A stretch of DNA of 64,000 nt from Aegilops tauschii subsp. strangulata (lineage: Eukaryota; Streptophyta; Magnoliopsida; Poales; Poaceae): NCBI RefSeq assembly GCF_002575655.3, contig NC_053040.3:355816267-355880266 (forward strand), read 5' to 3'. The notes below the pieces were generated by a model. The model did no database searches. It was given only the letters and a program-made list of their open reading frames with translations, and was not told the origin of the DNA. A program made the position numbers and the translations under genes. Shown one piece after another: positions 34,166-48,800 of the stretch (the stretch's first letter is position 1; every line of letters begins with the position of its first letter).

Positions 34166-36304
34166 ATTAAGGAGTCACAACAAATGGGGTAAAACATGCT
34201 AAAATTTAAAAAATGGATTACAAGCTATCACAAGGTTACAACTAGGAGGGGAGGGGGAGGGGTAGAAAAGTGAGAGCAACAATTTTGCTCCTCAGCTCCA
34301 CGGAGCTAAGCATTAAGAAATGTGTAAGTTATTTATAACTATCAAGAAATTCTATTTTTCTAGCGGATACATACAGGCCTTTTTTGCTTGTATATAAACT
34401 TTTATCAAATAATATAAAAGCGTTTTGACACTACTAACGTGGTAGTCTAAAAAACGCTCTTATATTATAGGACGGAGGGAGTATAATTTGTAGGCCACAC
34501 AAAGAAAACGTGGCTCAAGAAATGCAAAAGCACACATCTTATAATATATGTTGATGAAAATTAGTATGTAAATACTGCATATCTATATGTGTAGGTACAA
34601 CTTGTTTCTGATTTTTTTTGAGGTCTCAAAATAATGATTTTGGTGGGTCAGAAAAAGAAAGAAACTCCAGGTACCTTGGGATCAAATTCTTTTTTTGGCT
34701 GAAAGGCGAATAAGTTCTGAAAGTTAGAAAACCAAAAATATTTTGTTTGCCATCATTCTTTGCAATTTGCAACTTGGTTATGAAATCCAAGCCTCTAAAA
34801 TATGGTAAAATTTACAATGATGGTGTTCTTCCTTTTGGTATACTTGCATTGATATCTCTGACATGGCGTATAATATAATAATATACTTACCGTTTGTGAA
34901 TTACTATAACTGAAATTTACCGTGGGAGTTGAGTATGTTTTAGAAGCTTCGAACACCGAACTGACCAGGGTATAAATTACTGCGTTCCCTATGCCCGTCG
35001 CCTCTTAGGCACGGTGCCACATAATGTGCACTGGAGCACTGCCATATGAGGTTATGAACACCTGTTATAGTAGACTGTTACAGAATATACATGTATGCGT
35101 TTTCTGAATCATGTGGCTCGCTCACAAAAGTTCCACGTAGAAGAACGGCAATCGATGTAACCATGTTGGTAGTAGCATTTTAAAAGGAGACGTTCACCCT
35201 TTCTCCTTGGAGGAAGGAACTCGAGGTGCTGGATAAAGAACTCCACCTGCACAGTGTAACTTTGACTACTGCTGTCTGTTGGTACGTACTGTACTGTATA
35301 GTGCACTATCTGAGACGCCTATATCCGACAGGCAGTGGTATACAATACGTAGACAATCATGAACTCGGACGTAATTGGCGTACAGCGTGCAATTGGAAAG
35401 TACTAGGTTTTTGTTCCGAACATTACTAGACCTCATGATTTGCCACCGTAAGAAAGTGTGCAGTGTCTCCACCATGATCAGCTGTCGCAGTTTCTGTATT
35501 GAGCGTTATTCCATGTCTTTTCACGCTCCTATAACCTACGTATTCGTTAACCCTATCATTGCTTTGCTTGGTGAGCTACTATTGGTCTTTGTTCCGTCTT
35601 GTTTCATTTTCCTTTTGCTGAAAAACATAAAAGTGGCCTTCGTCTACCTCCTCCTACCGACGCCTCGCTTGTCTTTGTGGGACAGCTCTAGTTAGCTAGA
35701 ATGCTAGACTAATCATATGGCTCTTCTGCGATACAGAGGAAAAGTAAAAGATTTCACCGTCTTGTGTTGAGTGATCTAGCTTCTTCTTTGGCATCAAATC
35801 TCTTCTTATGTTGCAAACAACTCGTCTTCTTTTATGGCCAGTTGCCTGCTGAACATGCATTTTTGCCCACTACTAGTACTGCGAACTACTACGTACGTAG
35901 ATCTCATTTCTGTCAAGTCCTTCGCCGGACTGAATTAGAACTAATTAAGTACAACCCTTTGTCCAGGCCCTGTTGTACTTGCGTAGTGTCTTCATCTACA
36001 CTCTTTAAAGATCGCGAGTACCAACTCACTTTTGTCTTGGACTAATGTTTTAGGAACGGTGCGTGAACCAATTGTTTTTTCAACTTCTTTTGCAACAGAC
36101 TTCTTTTCTACTTTTGGGGAGGGATCTAATCGGCATACACTTCATTTTAGTGGGTTAAAAGTAAACATTCATACTTATTTTCTGCTAAAGAATCAGGGTG
36201 CATTCTTGAGGATGGATGATCACTTTGTTTACACGGACCCCCACGGGCTTTAACTCGAATTAGTGTTCTGTTCGATGGACACGTCCCATCTGTCAAGACT
36301 GTAA
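34166..36304. other. No gene recognised; contains a truncated MITE
   Basis: Short open frames (35375-35695, 35764-36045, 36032-36253) show no recognisable domain and no consistent codon signal. At about 34400-34482 a Stowaway-type end (CTTATATTATAGGACGGAGG followed by GAGTA) marks a truncated MITE. Confidence 0.5.
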
Positions 36305-36324
36305 GACTGGCCATAGTGGGAGTA

Positions 36325-36647
36325 CTCTCTCCTTTTCGGTTTATAGGGCTTATCTCAAAATTTTAGTTTTTTCATTTTATAAGGCTCAATTTGGTTGTTC
36401 CCCATCATATGTTCAGATTTCAAGATGCATTAAATCATTGCATGCAATTATTAAGAAAAAATTGACCAATGCATGTACTTTATGCATGCATGCATTGCAA
36501 TTAATGCAATTATAAACATAATTTTTTGAGGAAAACAAGAGCATTAATTGGGTGTTTTTGCAAACTACAAAAAGTATTTCACCACTCATCATCTATCTTG
36601 GTTGGTGAGATTTTTGAATTAAGCCCTATAAACCGGAAAGGAGGGAG
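36325..36647. mobile_element. Stowaway-type MITE (TSD TA)
   Basis: The left end CTCTCTCCTTTTCGGTTTAT (then AGGGCTTA) is matched at the right end by TAAGCCCTATAAACCGGAAA (then GGAGGGAG), a ~28-bp terminal inverted repeat. TA flanks both sides (36323-36324 and 36648-36649). It is 323 bp and non-coding. The surrounding GACTGGCCATAGTGGGAGTA (36305) and the AACATAG-rich right flank look like an older MITE into which this one inserted. Confidence 0.85.
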
Positions 36648-36649
36648 TA

Positions 36650-39018
36650 ACTTTCAAAGTAACATCGGACCCAACTCAACAAATTTACCTATGTGACAAT
36701 GAGTTAATGAGGAGAAAGGTAAATTGAGTAACTTAGTTAGTTACCGTAACATCATATATCCCAAGACAATTTGAGTTTACAATCTAATAAATGGAACTTT
36801 GCATGACGCATTATAGAGATAGTAACATAGCCTAAGGTAGCATGTACCTTGTCAATTTTGCTTCTCCTTGCAAGTTGGTCTAAAAATTCATCTTACTGCT
36901 ATGCAGCAGCTGTTGGATCTCTCACAAGAAGAGGCACTTCCGAGTTCTGATTGCCACACCAAACCCATATTGCATGCTCGCACACACAACTCAATATTTC
37001 TAGGAGACGTTGCTTTGAAACGCGTGCCAATCATAGGAGGAATGCGCAACAGCTAGCGTATATACCAATTGTGAAAAGGAAATAACCAGGACATGTAAAG
37101 CCATGGTCCCAATGGGTGCAAGCGACTTCTACCCATACATACATCTATACAAGCATCGCTTCCTTTTTCGTACTAGCGTGAGTTGAGGGCACGAGAGGAG
37201 GAGGAGCGTCTCGCTTTGTTCCATAAGCATGCAGTGAATCTTGGAAGCGAGTGGCCTTCTTCCTCCTGTCACTCTCTGGTCTGTACGTAGTGGGAGCCAT
37301 GCGTAGCCGCTTTCCAAGATTCTAACCGGCACTAACCATAACCTATGTATCTGCTACTAGTAAATTATCGCTTCTTGGCTGTGGCCCCAATTCGCAAAGC
37401 AGAATATACATTTTCAACTTTGTAAACTACTAGTGGCTAACCGTGTGCTCACCTTTATCCACCACCTTAGTACATACGAAAGGAACAGTGGGATGCTGAT
37501 CTGGATTTCTTTTAAAAAGCTTTTGGTGCAGAAGATCTACCGTATATGGAGTGTCTGACAGCTTGCACCGTTGAAAAAATCATGGCAAGAAAATTAACCT
37601 AAGAGTAAGAAAAATTATACTTCCTTCATAAAGGTGTTCTTGCTATCGATGTAACACTTGGCAATATTGCTAGCGTCATGCATATGCCATTGGTGTCACC
37701 GATTTCACATGGTCTCTCTTTTGATCACAGCCATGCAACCCTTTGGTGGTGAATGCCTAACTTTCTCCACATGTGCTTGGAGTTTGGTTTGAATTTGTAT
37801 GACATGATGGGTACATGTTGTATCTATGTCAACAGAAAATCTAAAAAAAAGCATGCCTTTACAATGAGGTTTTTGGATTTATGAGTACTGAGAGTACCTC
37901 ACGCATGAGACTACATGACATGTACAGTTGAGCAAGTATCTAGTGTTTTATCATCTTTAACCGGTTCTAGTACAATTGCATAGCTGGATAGACAAACAAT
38001 CACAAAAAAGAAATCAGTTATTTTTTAATAGAAGCTAGTTAGAAGATATACATGCTAAACCTCGAAAATTCAAAGGCAAGTCCGGTCTATGGTTTGAGGG
38101 GAAAACACATGACAAGATGAATGCTTATAGAGATTACAAATCCCTAACTCTCAATGTAATTTGTGCCCTAATTTGGTGCAAATAAAAAGTGTAGGTAAAT
38201 CTCAAACAAATTGACATAGACGCCACCATGTCGCGCACATTAGCTGTTTGGGATTTTTGTGTTTAGGTCACGACCCATCTCGGATTTAACACTCGGTATT
38301 CCCTACATCTCTCGGAGACTCAAATTCTATCCCCCCAAATCATCTCCCTATGACACTAAAAGCTTAGCACTATCTTGCGCCTCGTCAGCTCTTCCCAAAC
38401 GGTTCACCATTGGTGAGAGCCTTCACTCCTCGTGAAGTTCACTATTTGTGGATTCGTAGTAGCGATTTGACACCCCACCTTGCAAGTGGTCTGGCCTGAC
38501 CACATGCATTTAATGATCTAAGTTTCTCTCCTAGTTAAGTAGGGGGCTCATGTGGCATTTTGAAACCATTACAATTAGTCTACTGTGTGCATGTTAGGAC
38601 ATCTATGGTTTCTTCTCCTGAACCACACTTAAAGATCAAAATGTAAAATGTGAAGTTAGAAGCGATACTTTGAATTACCTTGCCGCAACTTCTAATTTTA
38701 CCATGGATTTCTATTGTTTGCATTTGTTTTGTCTCTTTCATCTGATTTATTCTACTTAAGCTAATCAATAAAATTAAATCATTTGCTCATATAAAGAGAG
38801 ACAAAGAGCCCCAGAGCAGGCACTTGGTTTGTGCTCCATCTCGATAAGATCAACTGGATCAAACGCCACCATTTAATCTACTAGACAACTCTACATTGAA
38901 AAGACTATTGTTGGCATTTACGGTTCTATATTCACTAAAAAGAAAAGAAAAACACCTCGGTTAGTAACACATTTACCTAAAGTCCATAGAGCTAGAACCA
39001 GAAACCCTTGTTTCATGG
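36650..39018. other. No gene recognised
   Basis: AT-rich sequence without a long reading frame. The first ~190 bp (GTAACATC, GTAACATAGCC) look like the rest of an old MITE. From about 36840 to 39018 nothing was recognised. Confidence 0.5.
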
Positions 39019-39045
39019 ACTAATGTTGGAAATATGCCCTAGAGG

Positions 39046-40413
39046 GGGAGAGGCATTTTGGTGGCCGAGCTACCTGGTGGCCGGAATCTCTGCCGTGTAG
39101 TATAGCATCACGATGTGTGATGCCTTGTTTTCTCGTCTGTATACGCTGGTTATTAAATTGCAATACAGTGGTGCCATGGGCTGAGGTGCTATGATTGTAC
39201 GTGGGCCTCTGGTACACTGACACACATCGTTTTGCATGCATGTGCCCGCTGTGCTGTTTTGAAAATCGAACATGTACTTGGTGGTGGAATTGGCTGGTGG
39301 GATATTATTTTTTGTTTTGATGGGCCCATGTGCCGCTGCAGATAGGTTAACTTCCATACAGTGTTGTCTCAAAAAAAAAACTTCCACATAGTGCTCAGTT
39401 CCCGTGTGACCATTCATCCCCTTCTCCCTGGTAGCTGAGCGACCTACGATTCGCCATGGATGGCCTGGAGTTCTTTTTTGAGGAAGCGGAATCAGGATTA
39501 AAAACTGCCCAATCTCACAATTTATGTTTCTTGTTCTCATGCTTTTCAAAAAAAAATGTGTTTAGCGGGTATTTCGTGCCTGATTTTTTTTTGACTAGGC
39601 TTCCTGCCCGATTTTGCTACCAATCTTTTTGATTGCTTCGCCTGTGCCTTGTTGTTTGATCTGACGAGGCCACAAAAAGTAAAACCGGCACCAACCCGCC
39701 CAAACCGGAATTCAATGAATGATTTTATTTGTTTTTATGTTGGAAATCGAACTTAAGACTGAATAATCTGATGTTTGTCGCTTGAAAAGAACAATGCGTG
39801 TATCTGTGCTGTATGGATGTCAGGCCGCTAGTATCCATTCCGGATTTTTCACACCTATGATTGTGTGAACCTGTCTACTGGAAAATTCTCAAGGCCCTCT
39901 GTGTTTTGGCTGATATTTTTTTCCAGCTATTTTCATCTGTTCAACTGCCAGACGTCTTTTTCATTGGTCTCTCAGTTTTTTGTTGCGAATACTGGTCTCA
40001 GTTTTTTTTTAGAAAATATTGGTCTCAGTTAATTCGCATGGTTTTGTTCCCTGTAAATGTACACCTATCATGGGCAAAAATGAATTTGTACGCACGGCAT
40101 GGCTAGAAATAAAAATAAAATACATAGAGCAGTTTATGGAATCATGGGCTGTGCATGCTGTGCGTTTTCGCATAGGAACTTGACCCAGTCAATCCCATGT
40201 CGTGCACATGCGTCACTGTGACCGCGCATGGCAACTGTGCCCACACTGCTGTGCAGACTAGTCTACGTGAGCTGCCACTGTTTATTTCCTAGGAAATACG
40301 GGCACTGTGCAGCGGCCTCTACTAAAAATACGGTCACTTGGTGCTGATCACAACGAGCACAGATGGATGTGATAACGGCCTGCAGGTAGCTCGGCCACCA
40401 AAGTGCATTTTCG
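39046..40413. mobile_element. Non-autonomous Mutator-like element
   Basis: Terminal inverted repeats: GAGAGGCATTTTGGTGGCCG then AGCTACCTG on the left, and CAGGTAGCTCGGCCACCAAA then GTGCATTTTCG on the right (~30 bp, few mismatches). CCCTAGAGG (39037-39045) and CCCTAAATG (40414-40422) form a 9-bp TSD with 7 of 9 matches, as in Mutator insertions. The 1368-bp body has no transposase; the 159-codon minus-strand frame at 39549-39070 has no recognisable domain. Confidence 0.87.
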
Positions 40414-42833
40414 CCCTAAATGCAATAATAAAATGGTTATTATCATATTTCCCGTTCATGATATATATTTATTATTCATGCTAGAATTATATTGATCGGA
40501 AACTTAAATATATGTGTGAATACATAAACTACACCGTGTCCCTAGTAAGCCTTTACTAGACTAGCTCGTTGATAAAAGATGGTTAAGATTTCCTAACCAT
40601 AGACAGGAGTTGTCATTTCATAATGGGATCACATCATTAGGAGAATGATGTGATGGACAGACCCAACCATAAGCTTAGCGACAGATCGTTTAATTATTTG
40701 CTACAAGTTTCTTCATGTCAAGTATCTATTCGACCATGAGATCATGCCACTCCCAGATATTGGAGGAATGCCTTGTGTGCTATCAAACGTAAATTCGTAA
40801 CTGGGTAATCATAAATGTGATCTACAGGTATCTTCGAAGGTGTCTATTGGATTGCGTGGATCAATACTAGGATTTGTCACTCCGTGTGACAGAGAGATAT
40901 CTCTGGGCCCTCTCGATAATACAACATCATAAGAAGCTTCATGTGCCTAATGAGTTTAGTCACGGGATCTTGTATTACGGAACAAGTAAAGAGAATACCG
41001 GTAACAAGATTGAACTAGGTATGGAGATACCGACGATTGAATCTTGGGCAAGTAACATATCGTCGGACAAAGGGAATCGCATACGGGATTAACTGAATCC
41101 TCGACATCGTGGTTCAACTGATAAAGATCTTCATTGAATATGTAGGAACCAATATGGGCATCCAGGTCCCGCTATTGGTTATTGACCGGAGAGGAGTCTC
41201 GGTCATGTCTGCATGTTTCGAACCCATGGGGTCGCACGCTTAACGTTCGATAGTGCTACGGTAGTAATGAGATATTAATAGTGGAAAGTCCGAAGGTTGT
41301 TCGGAGTCCCGGATGGGATCCAGGATATCATGTGGAGCTCCAGAATGGTCCGGAGGTAAAGATTTATATATGGGAAGTCATATTTTGGGTTCCAAAAAAA
41401 GTTTGATTTTTTTCAGTATTGTACCAAGAAGGTTCTAGAGGTTCCACCATGGGGCCCAATGCTACTTCTTGAGCTTGCGTTGGTTTTTCCGTTGAACAGG
41501 AAAGGGTGATGCAGCAAAGTAGAGTAAGTATTTCCCGCAGTTTTGAGAACCAAGGTATCAATCCCGTAGGAGACAACGCTCAAGTCACTGAATACCTGCA
41601 CAAACAATCAAACAACTTGCACCCAACGCGATAAAGGGGTTGTCAATCCCTTCACGATTACTTGTAAAGGTGAGATCTAATAGAGATAGATAAACGGTAA
41701 AGTAAATATTTTAGGTATTTTTGGTTTATAGAACGGAAAGTAAAGATTGCAAAATAGTAGATCAAAAACTTGTATGATGAAAAATATAAACTTATATGAT
41801 GGAAAATAGAACGGGGGGGCACAGGTTTCATTATAGGCTTCTCTCAAGATAGAAAATATTACGGTGGGTGAACAAATTACTGCCGAGCAATTGATAGAAG
41901 AACGCATAATTATGACAAAATCTAAGGCAATGATCATGAATATAGGCATCACGCCCGTGTCAAGTAGACCGAAACGATTCTGCATCTACTACTATTACTC
42001 CACACATCAACCGTTATCCAACATGCATCTAGAGTATTAAGTTCATAAGAATGGAGTAACACATTAAGAAAGATGACATGATGTAGAGGAATTAACTCAA
42101 ACAATATGATGAAAACCCCATCTTTTTATCCTCGATGGAAACAATACAATACATGTCTTGTTGCCCCTACCGTCACTAGGAAAGGACACCGCAAGATTGA
42201 ACCCAAATCTAAGCACTTTTCCTATTGCAAGAAAAACCAATCTAGTTGGCCAAACCAAATCGATAGTTTGAAGAGAACTACAAAGATATCAAATCATGCA
42301 TATAAGAATTCAGAGGAGATTCAAAGAATATTCATAGATAAGCTGATCATAAATCCACAATTCATCGGATCTCGGCAAACACACCGCAAAATAGTATTAC
42401 ATCGAATAGATCTCCAAGAACATCGAGGAGAACATGGTATTGAGAATCAAAGAGAGAGAAGAAGCCATCTAGCTACTAGCTATGGACCCGAAGGTCTGTG
42501 ATAAACTACTCACGCTTCATCGGAAGGGCAATAGGGATGATGTAGAAGCCCTCCGTGATCGAATCCCCCCCCCCCCCGGCAGGGTGCCGGAAAAGGTCCC
42601 TAGATGGGATCTCACGGGTACAGAAGGTTGCGGTGGTGGAAAAAAAATTCGTGGACTCCTCTGTTGGTTTTGGGATATTTGAGAATATATAGGCGGAAGA
42701 AATAGGTCGGTGGAGTCACGAGGGGCCCACAAGGGTGGGGGCGCGCCCTACCCCCTGGGCCCGCCGTCCGTCCTTGTGGCTGCCTCGTGGCTTCCCTGAC
42801 TTGCACTCTAAGTCCTCTGGATGTCTTCTGCTC

Positions 42834-45800
42834 TGTTACGCCCCCGATTCAATCGTACACTAATCATGCACGCAAACGTGTACGATCAAGACCAGGGACT
42901 CATGAGAAGATATCACAACACAACTCTACAACACAAATAAGTCATACAAGCATCATAATACAAGCCAGGGGCCTCGAGGGCTCGAATACAAGTGCTCGAT
43001 CATAGACGAGTCAGCGGAAGCAACAATATCTGAGTACAGACATAAGTTAAACAAGTTTGCCTTAAGAAGGCTAGCACAAACTGGGATACAGATCGAACGA
43101 GGCGCAGGCCTCCTGCCTGGGATCCTCCTAACTACTCCTGGTCGTCGTCAGCGGGCTGCACGTAGTAGTAGGCACCTCCGGTGTAGTAGGAGTCGTCATC
43201 GACGGTGGCGTCTGGCTCCCCGGCTCCAGCATCTGGTTGCGACAACCAGGTAAAAAGAAAAGGAGGAAAAGAGGGAGAAAAGCAACCGTGAGTACTCATC
43301 CAAAGTACTCGCAAGCAAGGAGCTACACTACATATGCATGGGTATATGTGTAAAGGGCCATATAGATGGACTGAACTGTAGAATGCCAGAATAAGAGGGG
43401 GATAGCTAATCCTGTCGAAGACTACGCTTCTGGTAGCCTTCATCTTGCAGCATGTAGAAGAGAGTAGATTGAAGTCCTCCAAGTAGCATCGCATAGCATA
43501 ATCCTATCCGGCGATCCCCTCCTCGTCGCCCTGTTAGAGAGCGATCACCGGGTTATATCTGGCACTTGGAAGGGTGTGTTTTATTAAGTATCTAGTTCTA
43601 GTTGTCATAAGGTCAAGGTACAACTCCGGGTCGTCCTGTTACCGAGGGACACGGCTATTCGAATAGATAAACTTCCCTGCAGGGGTGCACCACATAACCC
43701 AACACGCTCGATCCCATTTGGCCGGACACACTTTCCTAGGTCATGCCCGGCCTCGTAAGATCAACACGTCGCAGCCCCACCTAGGCACAACAGAGAGGTC
43801 AGCACGCCGGTCTAAATCCTATGGCGCAGGGGTCTGGGCCCATCGCCCATTGCACACCTGCACGTTGCGAACGCGGTCGGAAGCAGACCTAGCCTAGCAG
43901 GCGTTCCAGTCCAATCTGGCGCGCGCCACTCAGTCGTTGACGTCATGAAGGCTTCGGCTGATACCACGACGTCGAGTGCCCATAACTGTTCCCGCGTAGT
44001 TGGTTAGTGCGTATAGACCAAATGGCCAGACTCAGATCAAATACCAAGATCTTGTTAAGCGTGTTAAGTATCCGCGAACGCCGACCAGGGCCAGGCCCAC
44101 CTCTCTCCTAGGTGGTCTCAACCTGCCCTGTCGCTCCGCCACAAAGTAACAGTTGGGGGCCGTCAGGAACCTAGGCCCACCTCTACCGGGATGGAGCCAC
44201 CTGTCCTTTCAGCCCCCTCATCAGAATCACTTGTGGGTACTCAACGAGCTGACCCGACTTTGGTCACCTCCCGAAGTGATCACGGCCCAGTAGTATAGCA
44301 TGGCAGACGGACAAGAGTGTAGGGCCACTGATGGAACACTAGCATCCTATACTAAGCAGTAGGATAGCAGGTAAGGGTAACAACTGTAGCAACAATGACA
44401 GGCTATGCAACAGAATAGGATTAACCGAAAGCAGTAACATGCTACACTACTCTAATGCAAGCAGTATAGAGAAGAATAGGTGATATCTGGTGATCAAGGG
44501 GGGGCTTGCCTGGTTGCTCTGGCAAGGAGGGGTCGTCGTCGACGTAGTCGATCATAGGGGGAGCATCGGTCTCGGGGTCTACCGAAGAGAAGAGGGGGAA
44601 GTGTGACGCCCCCGATTTGACCGTACACTAATCATGCACGCAAATGTGTACGATCACGATCAAGGACTCACGGGAAGATATCACAACACAACTCTACAAC
44701 ATAAATAAGTCATACAAGCATTATAATACAAGCCAGGGGCCTCGAGGGCTCGAATAAAAGTGCTCGATCATAGACGAGTCAGCGGAAGCAACAATATCTG
44801 AGTACAGACATAAGTTAAACAAGTTTGCCTTAAGAAGGCTAGCACAAAAGTAGCAACGATCGAAAAGGCAAGGCCTCCTGCCTGGGACCTCCTAACTACT
44901 CCTGGTCGTCGTCAGCGGCCTGCACGTAGTAGTAGGCACCTCCAGTGTCGTAGGTATCGTCGTCGACGGTGGCGTCTGGCTCCTGAACTTCAGCATCTGG
45001 TTGCGACAATCCGGTATAGAAAGGGGAAAGGAGGGAGAAAAGCAACCGTGAGTACTCATCCAAAGTACTCGCAAGCAAGGAGCTACACTACATATGCATG
45101 GGTAATTGTGTAAAGGGGCATATCAGAGGACTGAACTGCAGAATGCCGGAATAAGAGGGGGATAGCTAGTCCTGTCGAAGACTACGCTTCTGGACATCTC
45201 CATCTTGCAGCATATAGAAGAGAGTAGATTGAAGTCCTCCAAGTAGCATCGCATAGCATAATCCTACCCGGCAATCCTCTCCTCGTCGCCCTGTTAGAGA
45301 GCGATCACCGGGTTGTATCTGGCACTTGGAAGGGTGTATTTTATTCAGTATCCAGTTCTAGTTGTCATAAGCTCAAGGTACAACTCCGGGTCGTCCTTTT
45401 ACCGAGGGACACGGCTATTCGAATAGATAAACTTCCCTGCAGGGGTGCACCACATAACCCAACACGCTCGATCCCATTTGGCCGGACACACTTTTCTGGG
45501 TCATGCCCGGCCTCGTAAGATCAACACGTCGCAGCCCCACCTAGGCTCAACAGAGAGGCCAGCACGCCGGTCTAAACCTATGCGCGCAGGGGTCTGGGCC
45601 CATCGCCCTATGCACACCTGCACGTTGCGTACGCGGCCAGAAGCAGACCTAGCCTAGTGGCGTTCCAGTCCAATCCGGCGCGCGCCACTCAGTCGCTGAC
45701 GTCAAAAGAGCTTCGGCTGATACCACGACGTCGGGATACCCATAACTACTCCCACGTAGATGGTTAGTGCGTATAGACCAAATGGCCAGACTCAGATCAA

Positions 45801-48800
45801 ATACCAAGATCTCGTTAAGCGTGTTAAGTATCCGCGAACGCCGACCAGGGCCAGGCCCACCTCTCACCTAGGCGGTCTCAACCTGCCCTGTCGCTCCGCC
45901 ACAAAGATCCACTTGCGGGTACTCCTACGAGCCGACCCGACTTTAATCATCACATGTGTCATGTATATAGTATATAAGTATATGCCCGTGTTCACCGCCC
46001 AGGTGATCACGGCCCGATAGTATAGCACAGCAGACGGACAAGAATGTAGGGCCACTGATGGAAATCTAGCATCCTAGACTAAGCATGTAGGATTGCAGGT
46101 AAAGGTAACAACAGTAGTAGCAAGGATAGGCTATGCATCAGAATAGGATATCGAAAGTAGTAACATGCTACACTACTCTAATGCAAGTAGTAGAGAGTAG
46201 AGTAGGCGATATCTGGTGATCAAGGGGGGGGCTTGCCTGGTTGCTCTGGCAAGTAGGAGGGGTCGTCGACTCCGTAGTCGAACTGGGCAGCAGCAGTGTC
46301 GGTCTCGTAGTCTACCGGAGAGAAGAGGGGGAGGAAATAGTAAATACAATGCAAACATAAGCATGACGATGCGTGACATGACAGTGAGCGGTGCTAGGGG
46401 TGTCCTAACGCGACAGTAGGTGGTACCGGTGAAGGGGGAGGACATCCGGGAGGTATTCCCGATGTTTCGCGTTTTCGGACAGACGGACCGGAGGGGGAAA
46501 GTTGCTAGATCGATAGGTTAGGGAGGTGTGGTGGACGAACGGACTGCGTATTCGGATTCGTCTCGTCGTTCTGAGCAACTTTCATATAGAAAACATTTTC
46601 ATCCGAGTTACGGTTTAAAAGATATGAATTTTCAAAGTTTATTTGAATTTCTGGAATTATTTAATTTAATAGAAAAAGGGATATGACGTCAGCGTGACGT
46701 AGGAGTGACGTCAGCGGTCGACAGCCCGGGTTGACTGGTCAAACTGACAAGGGGGACCCACCTGTCATAGACAGTGGGTTAACAGAGGATTAAACTAATT
46801 AATCTTTAGTTAATTAGCTACTGGGCCCACCTGTCAGTGAGAGATTAATTAAACTAATTATTTTTATTTATAAAAACATTTTCTTTTCTTTTCTTTTTAA
46901 TTTTGTGGCGGGGCCCGCATGTCAGTGACTGGGCCTGCCCAGTTAGCAGTTGACTGGGTCAACCCAGTCAACTGGGCCCGTGGGGGCCACTGGCAGTGAC
47001 CCAAGGGTGGCCCCAGGTGTGCCACGTCGGCGGCCGGCGCCGGAGTATCGCCGGCGACCAAAACGCACGGCGGCGCGCGCGGGAGGGGCGCGGGTTTCAC
47101 CCACAGTGGGTTTGCGGGGGCGGGGCTGGGCGCGTTCGACGCGGCTCGACGTCGCGCGTCCAACGGCGGTGGTCGGAGGGGCTGGAACGGCCGGGGGCGA
47201 CCGCTACAAGCTCGCCGGCGGCGAGGTGCTACGGGTGCCCGACGGAAGCTACGCTAGAGCGCGCGAACGGCCGAACTAGCTAGCTTGGTGGGTGCGGCAC
47301 GGTGCGGTCGGGCTAGCGGGCCAACGCCCGTGACCATTTGGTCACCGGAGACACGCCGGCGGCGAGCTCCGCGGCGTGGCGTTCGGGCGCGCGCGGGGAA
47401 GCAGCTACGGAGCGCGAGCGAGCTAGCGGAGAGGGGGAGGAGGTAGAGGAGCTCACCGCGCGGCTGTAGGGAGTGGCAGTGAGCTCGGGGAGGGCGCGGG
47501 GCAGCCGGAATCGGCGACGAACGACGGCGGCCGTAGGTTGAAGACGAGCTCGGGGAGGCCGGTGCAGAGGCGCTCGGCTCGTTCCCGAGGGCGCAGTCGA
47601 CGTAGTCGACGGCGGGGAGTCGTTCGGGCACGTCGTCGAGGCGATCGGGGCGGGCAGAGGGGAACGGAGGGGAGAGGGAGGGGGATCTGGCGGGGGAGAA
47701 GGCGCAGAGGCCGAGGGAGAGCGGGGGCGAGTGGGAGAGAGGCCCGAGGAGGCGGGGGGAGCTGGCGCCCTTATCCTCCCCGTCGCCGGCGAGGGGGTGC
47801 GGCGGCGACGCTCCCCTGTTCCGACCCGGTCGGGGGAACAGGAAGGGGACGCGGGGGGAGGTGGGCTGGGCCGGGGCGCGGGGCGCGGGTGGCAGCCCAG
47901 CTTGGGCCGGGGGGGGGGGGGGTTTGGGCCGCGGGTCTAGTGGGGGGGGGAGCGGGCCCTTTCCCCCCCTGTTTTCTTTTTCTGTTTTGTTTTCTGTTTT
48001 CTCTTTTTGTTTATTTCCTTTTCTGTTTTATTTCATTTAAAAGTATTTAGACATTTTATAAAAATGTGTTTTCTCCACCATAATTACCAGTGTATTATTT
48101 AGAACCCACTGAACATTTCTGTTTGAATTTTTGAAAACTTTTATTTTCTACTTTAATTATATTTGAAGTTTGAACTAGGAGTCTGACAAGGGTGTGGTTC
48201 AAATGTGATCTAGCCCTGTTTAGCAATATGTTTAGCTTAATCACAGGGGGTTACTGTAGCATGATTCTCAGGGTGTTACAGGAAGGAACAGTAAATATAA
48301 AGCAAACATAGCATCACAAAGCATAACGTGGCAATATGCTGTGCCGGGTGTGACCTAACGTATGGCTACAGGATATAGGTGAAGGGGGAATTCAACTGGG
48401 AAGGTGTTCCCGGTTCCGGACCTGTGTCAGACAGATGACCGGAGGGGGAATGTTCCATGTTCAGCATGCTAGGGGCATGTGACAGATGAACGGACCGCGT
48501 ATTCGGATTCGTTGGATTTTTCTGAGCAACTTTCATATAGAAAACATTTTCATCCGAGGTACGGTTTACTTTCTATGAATTTTCAAAGATTAAAGCATAT
48601 TCTGAAATTATTTAAAATAACAGAAAAGGGAAATATGACGTCAGCAGAGTGTCAGCATGACATCAGCAGGTCAACAGACCCGCTGACTGTTCAAACTGAC
48701 CAGTGGGTCCCATCTGTCATAGACAGTAGGGCTAACAGAGGTTAACTAAAACTAACTAAGTTAATTAATAAGAAGGGGCCCACCTGTCACTGTCTAATTA

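Noticed and set aside
35375..36253. Three consecutive frames as a small gene
   Set aside because: No domain, no compatible splice or phase arrangement, and AT-rich random-looking peptides.
47254..48050. Arg/Gly-rich frames in the nested solo LTR
   Set aside because: Overlapping frames on both strands are open because of GC content; no domain is visible.
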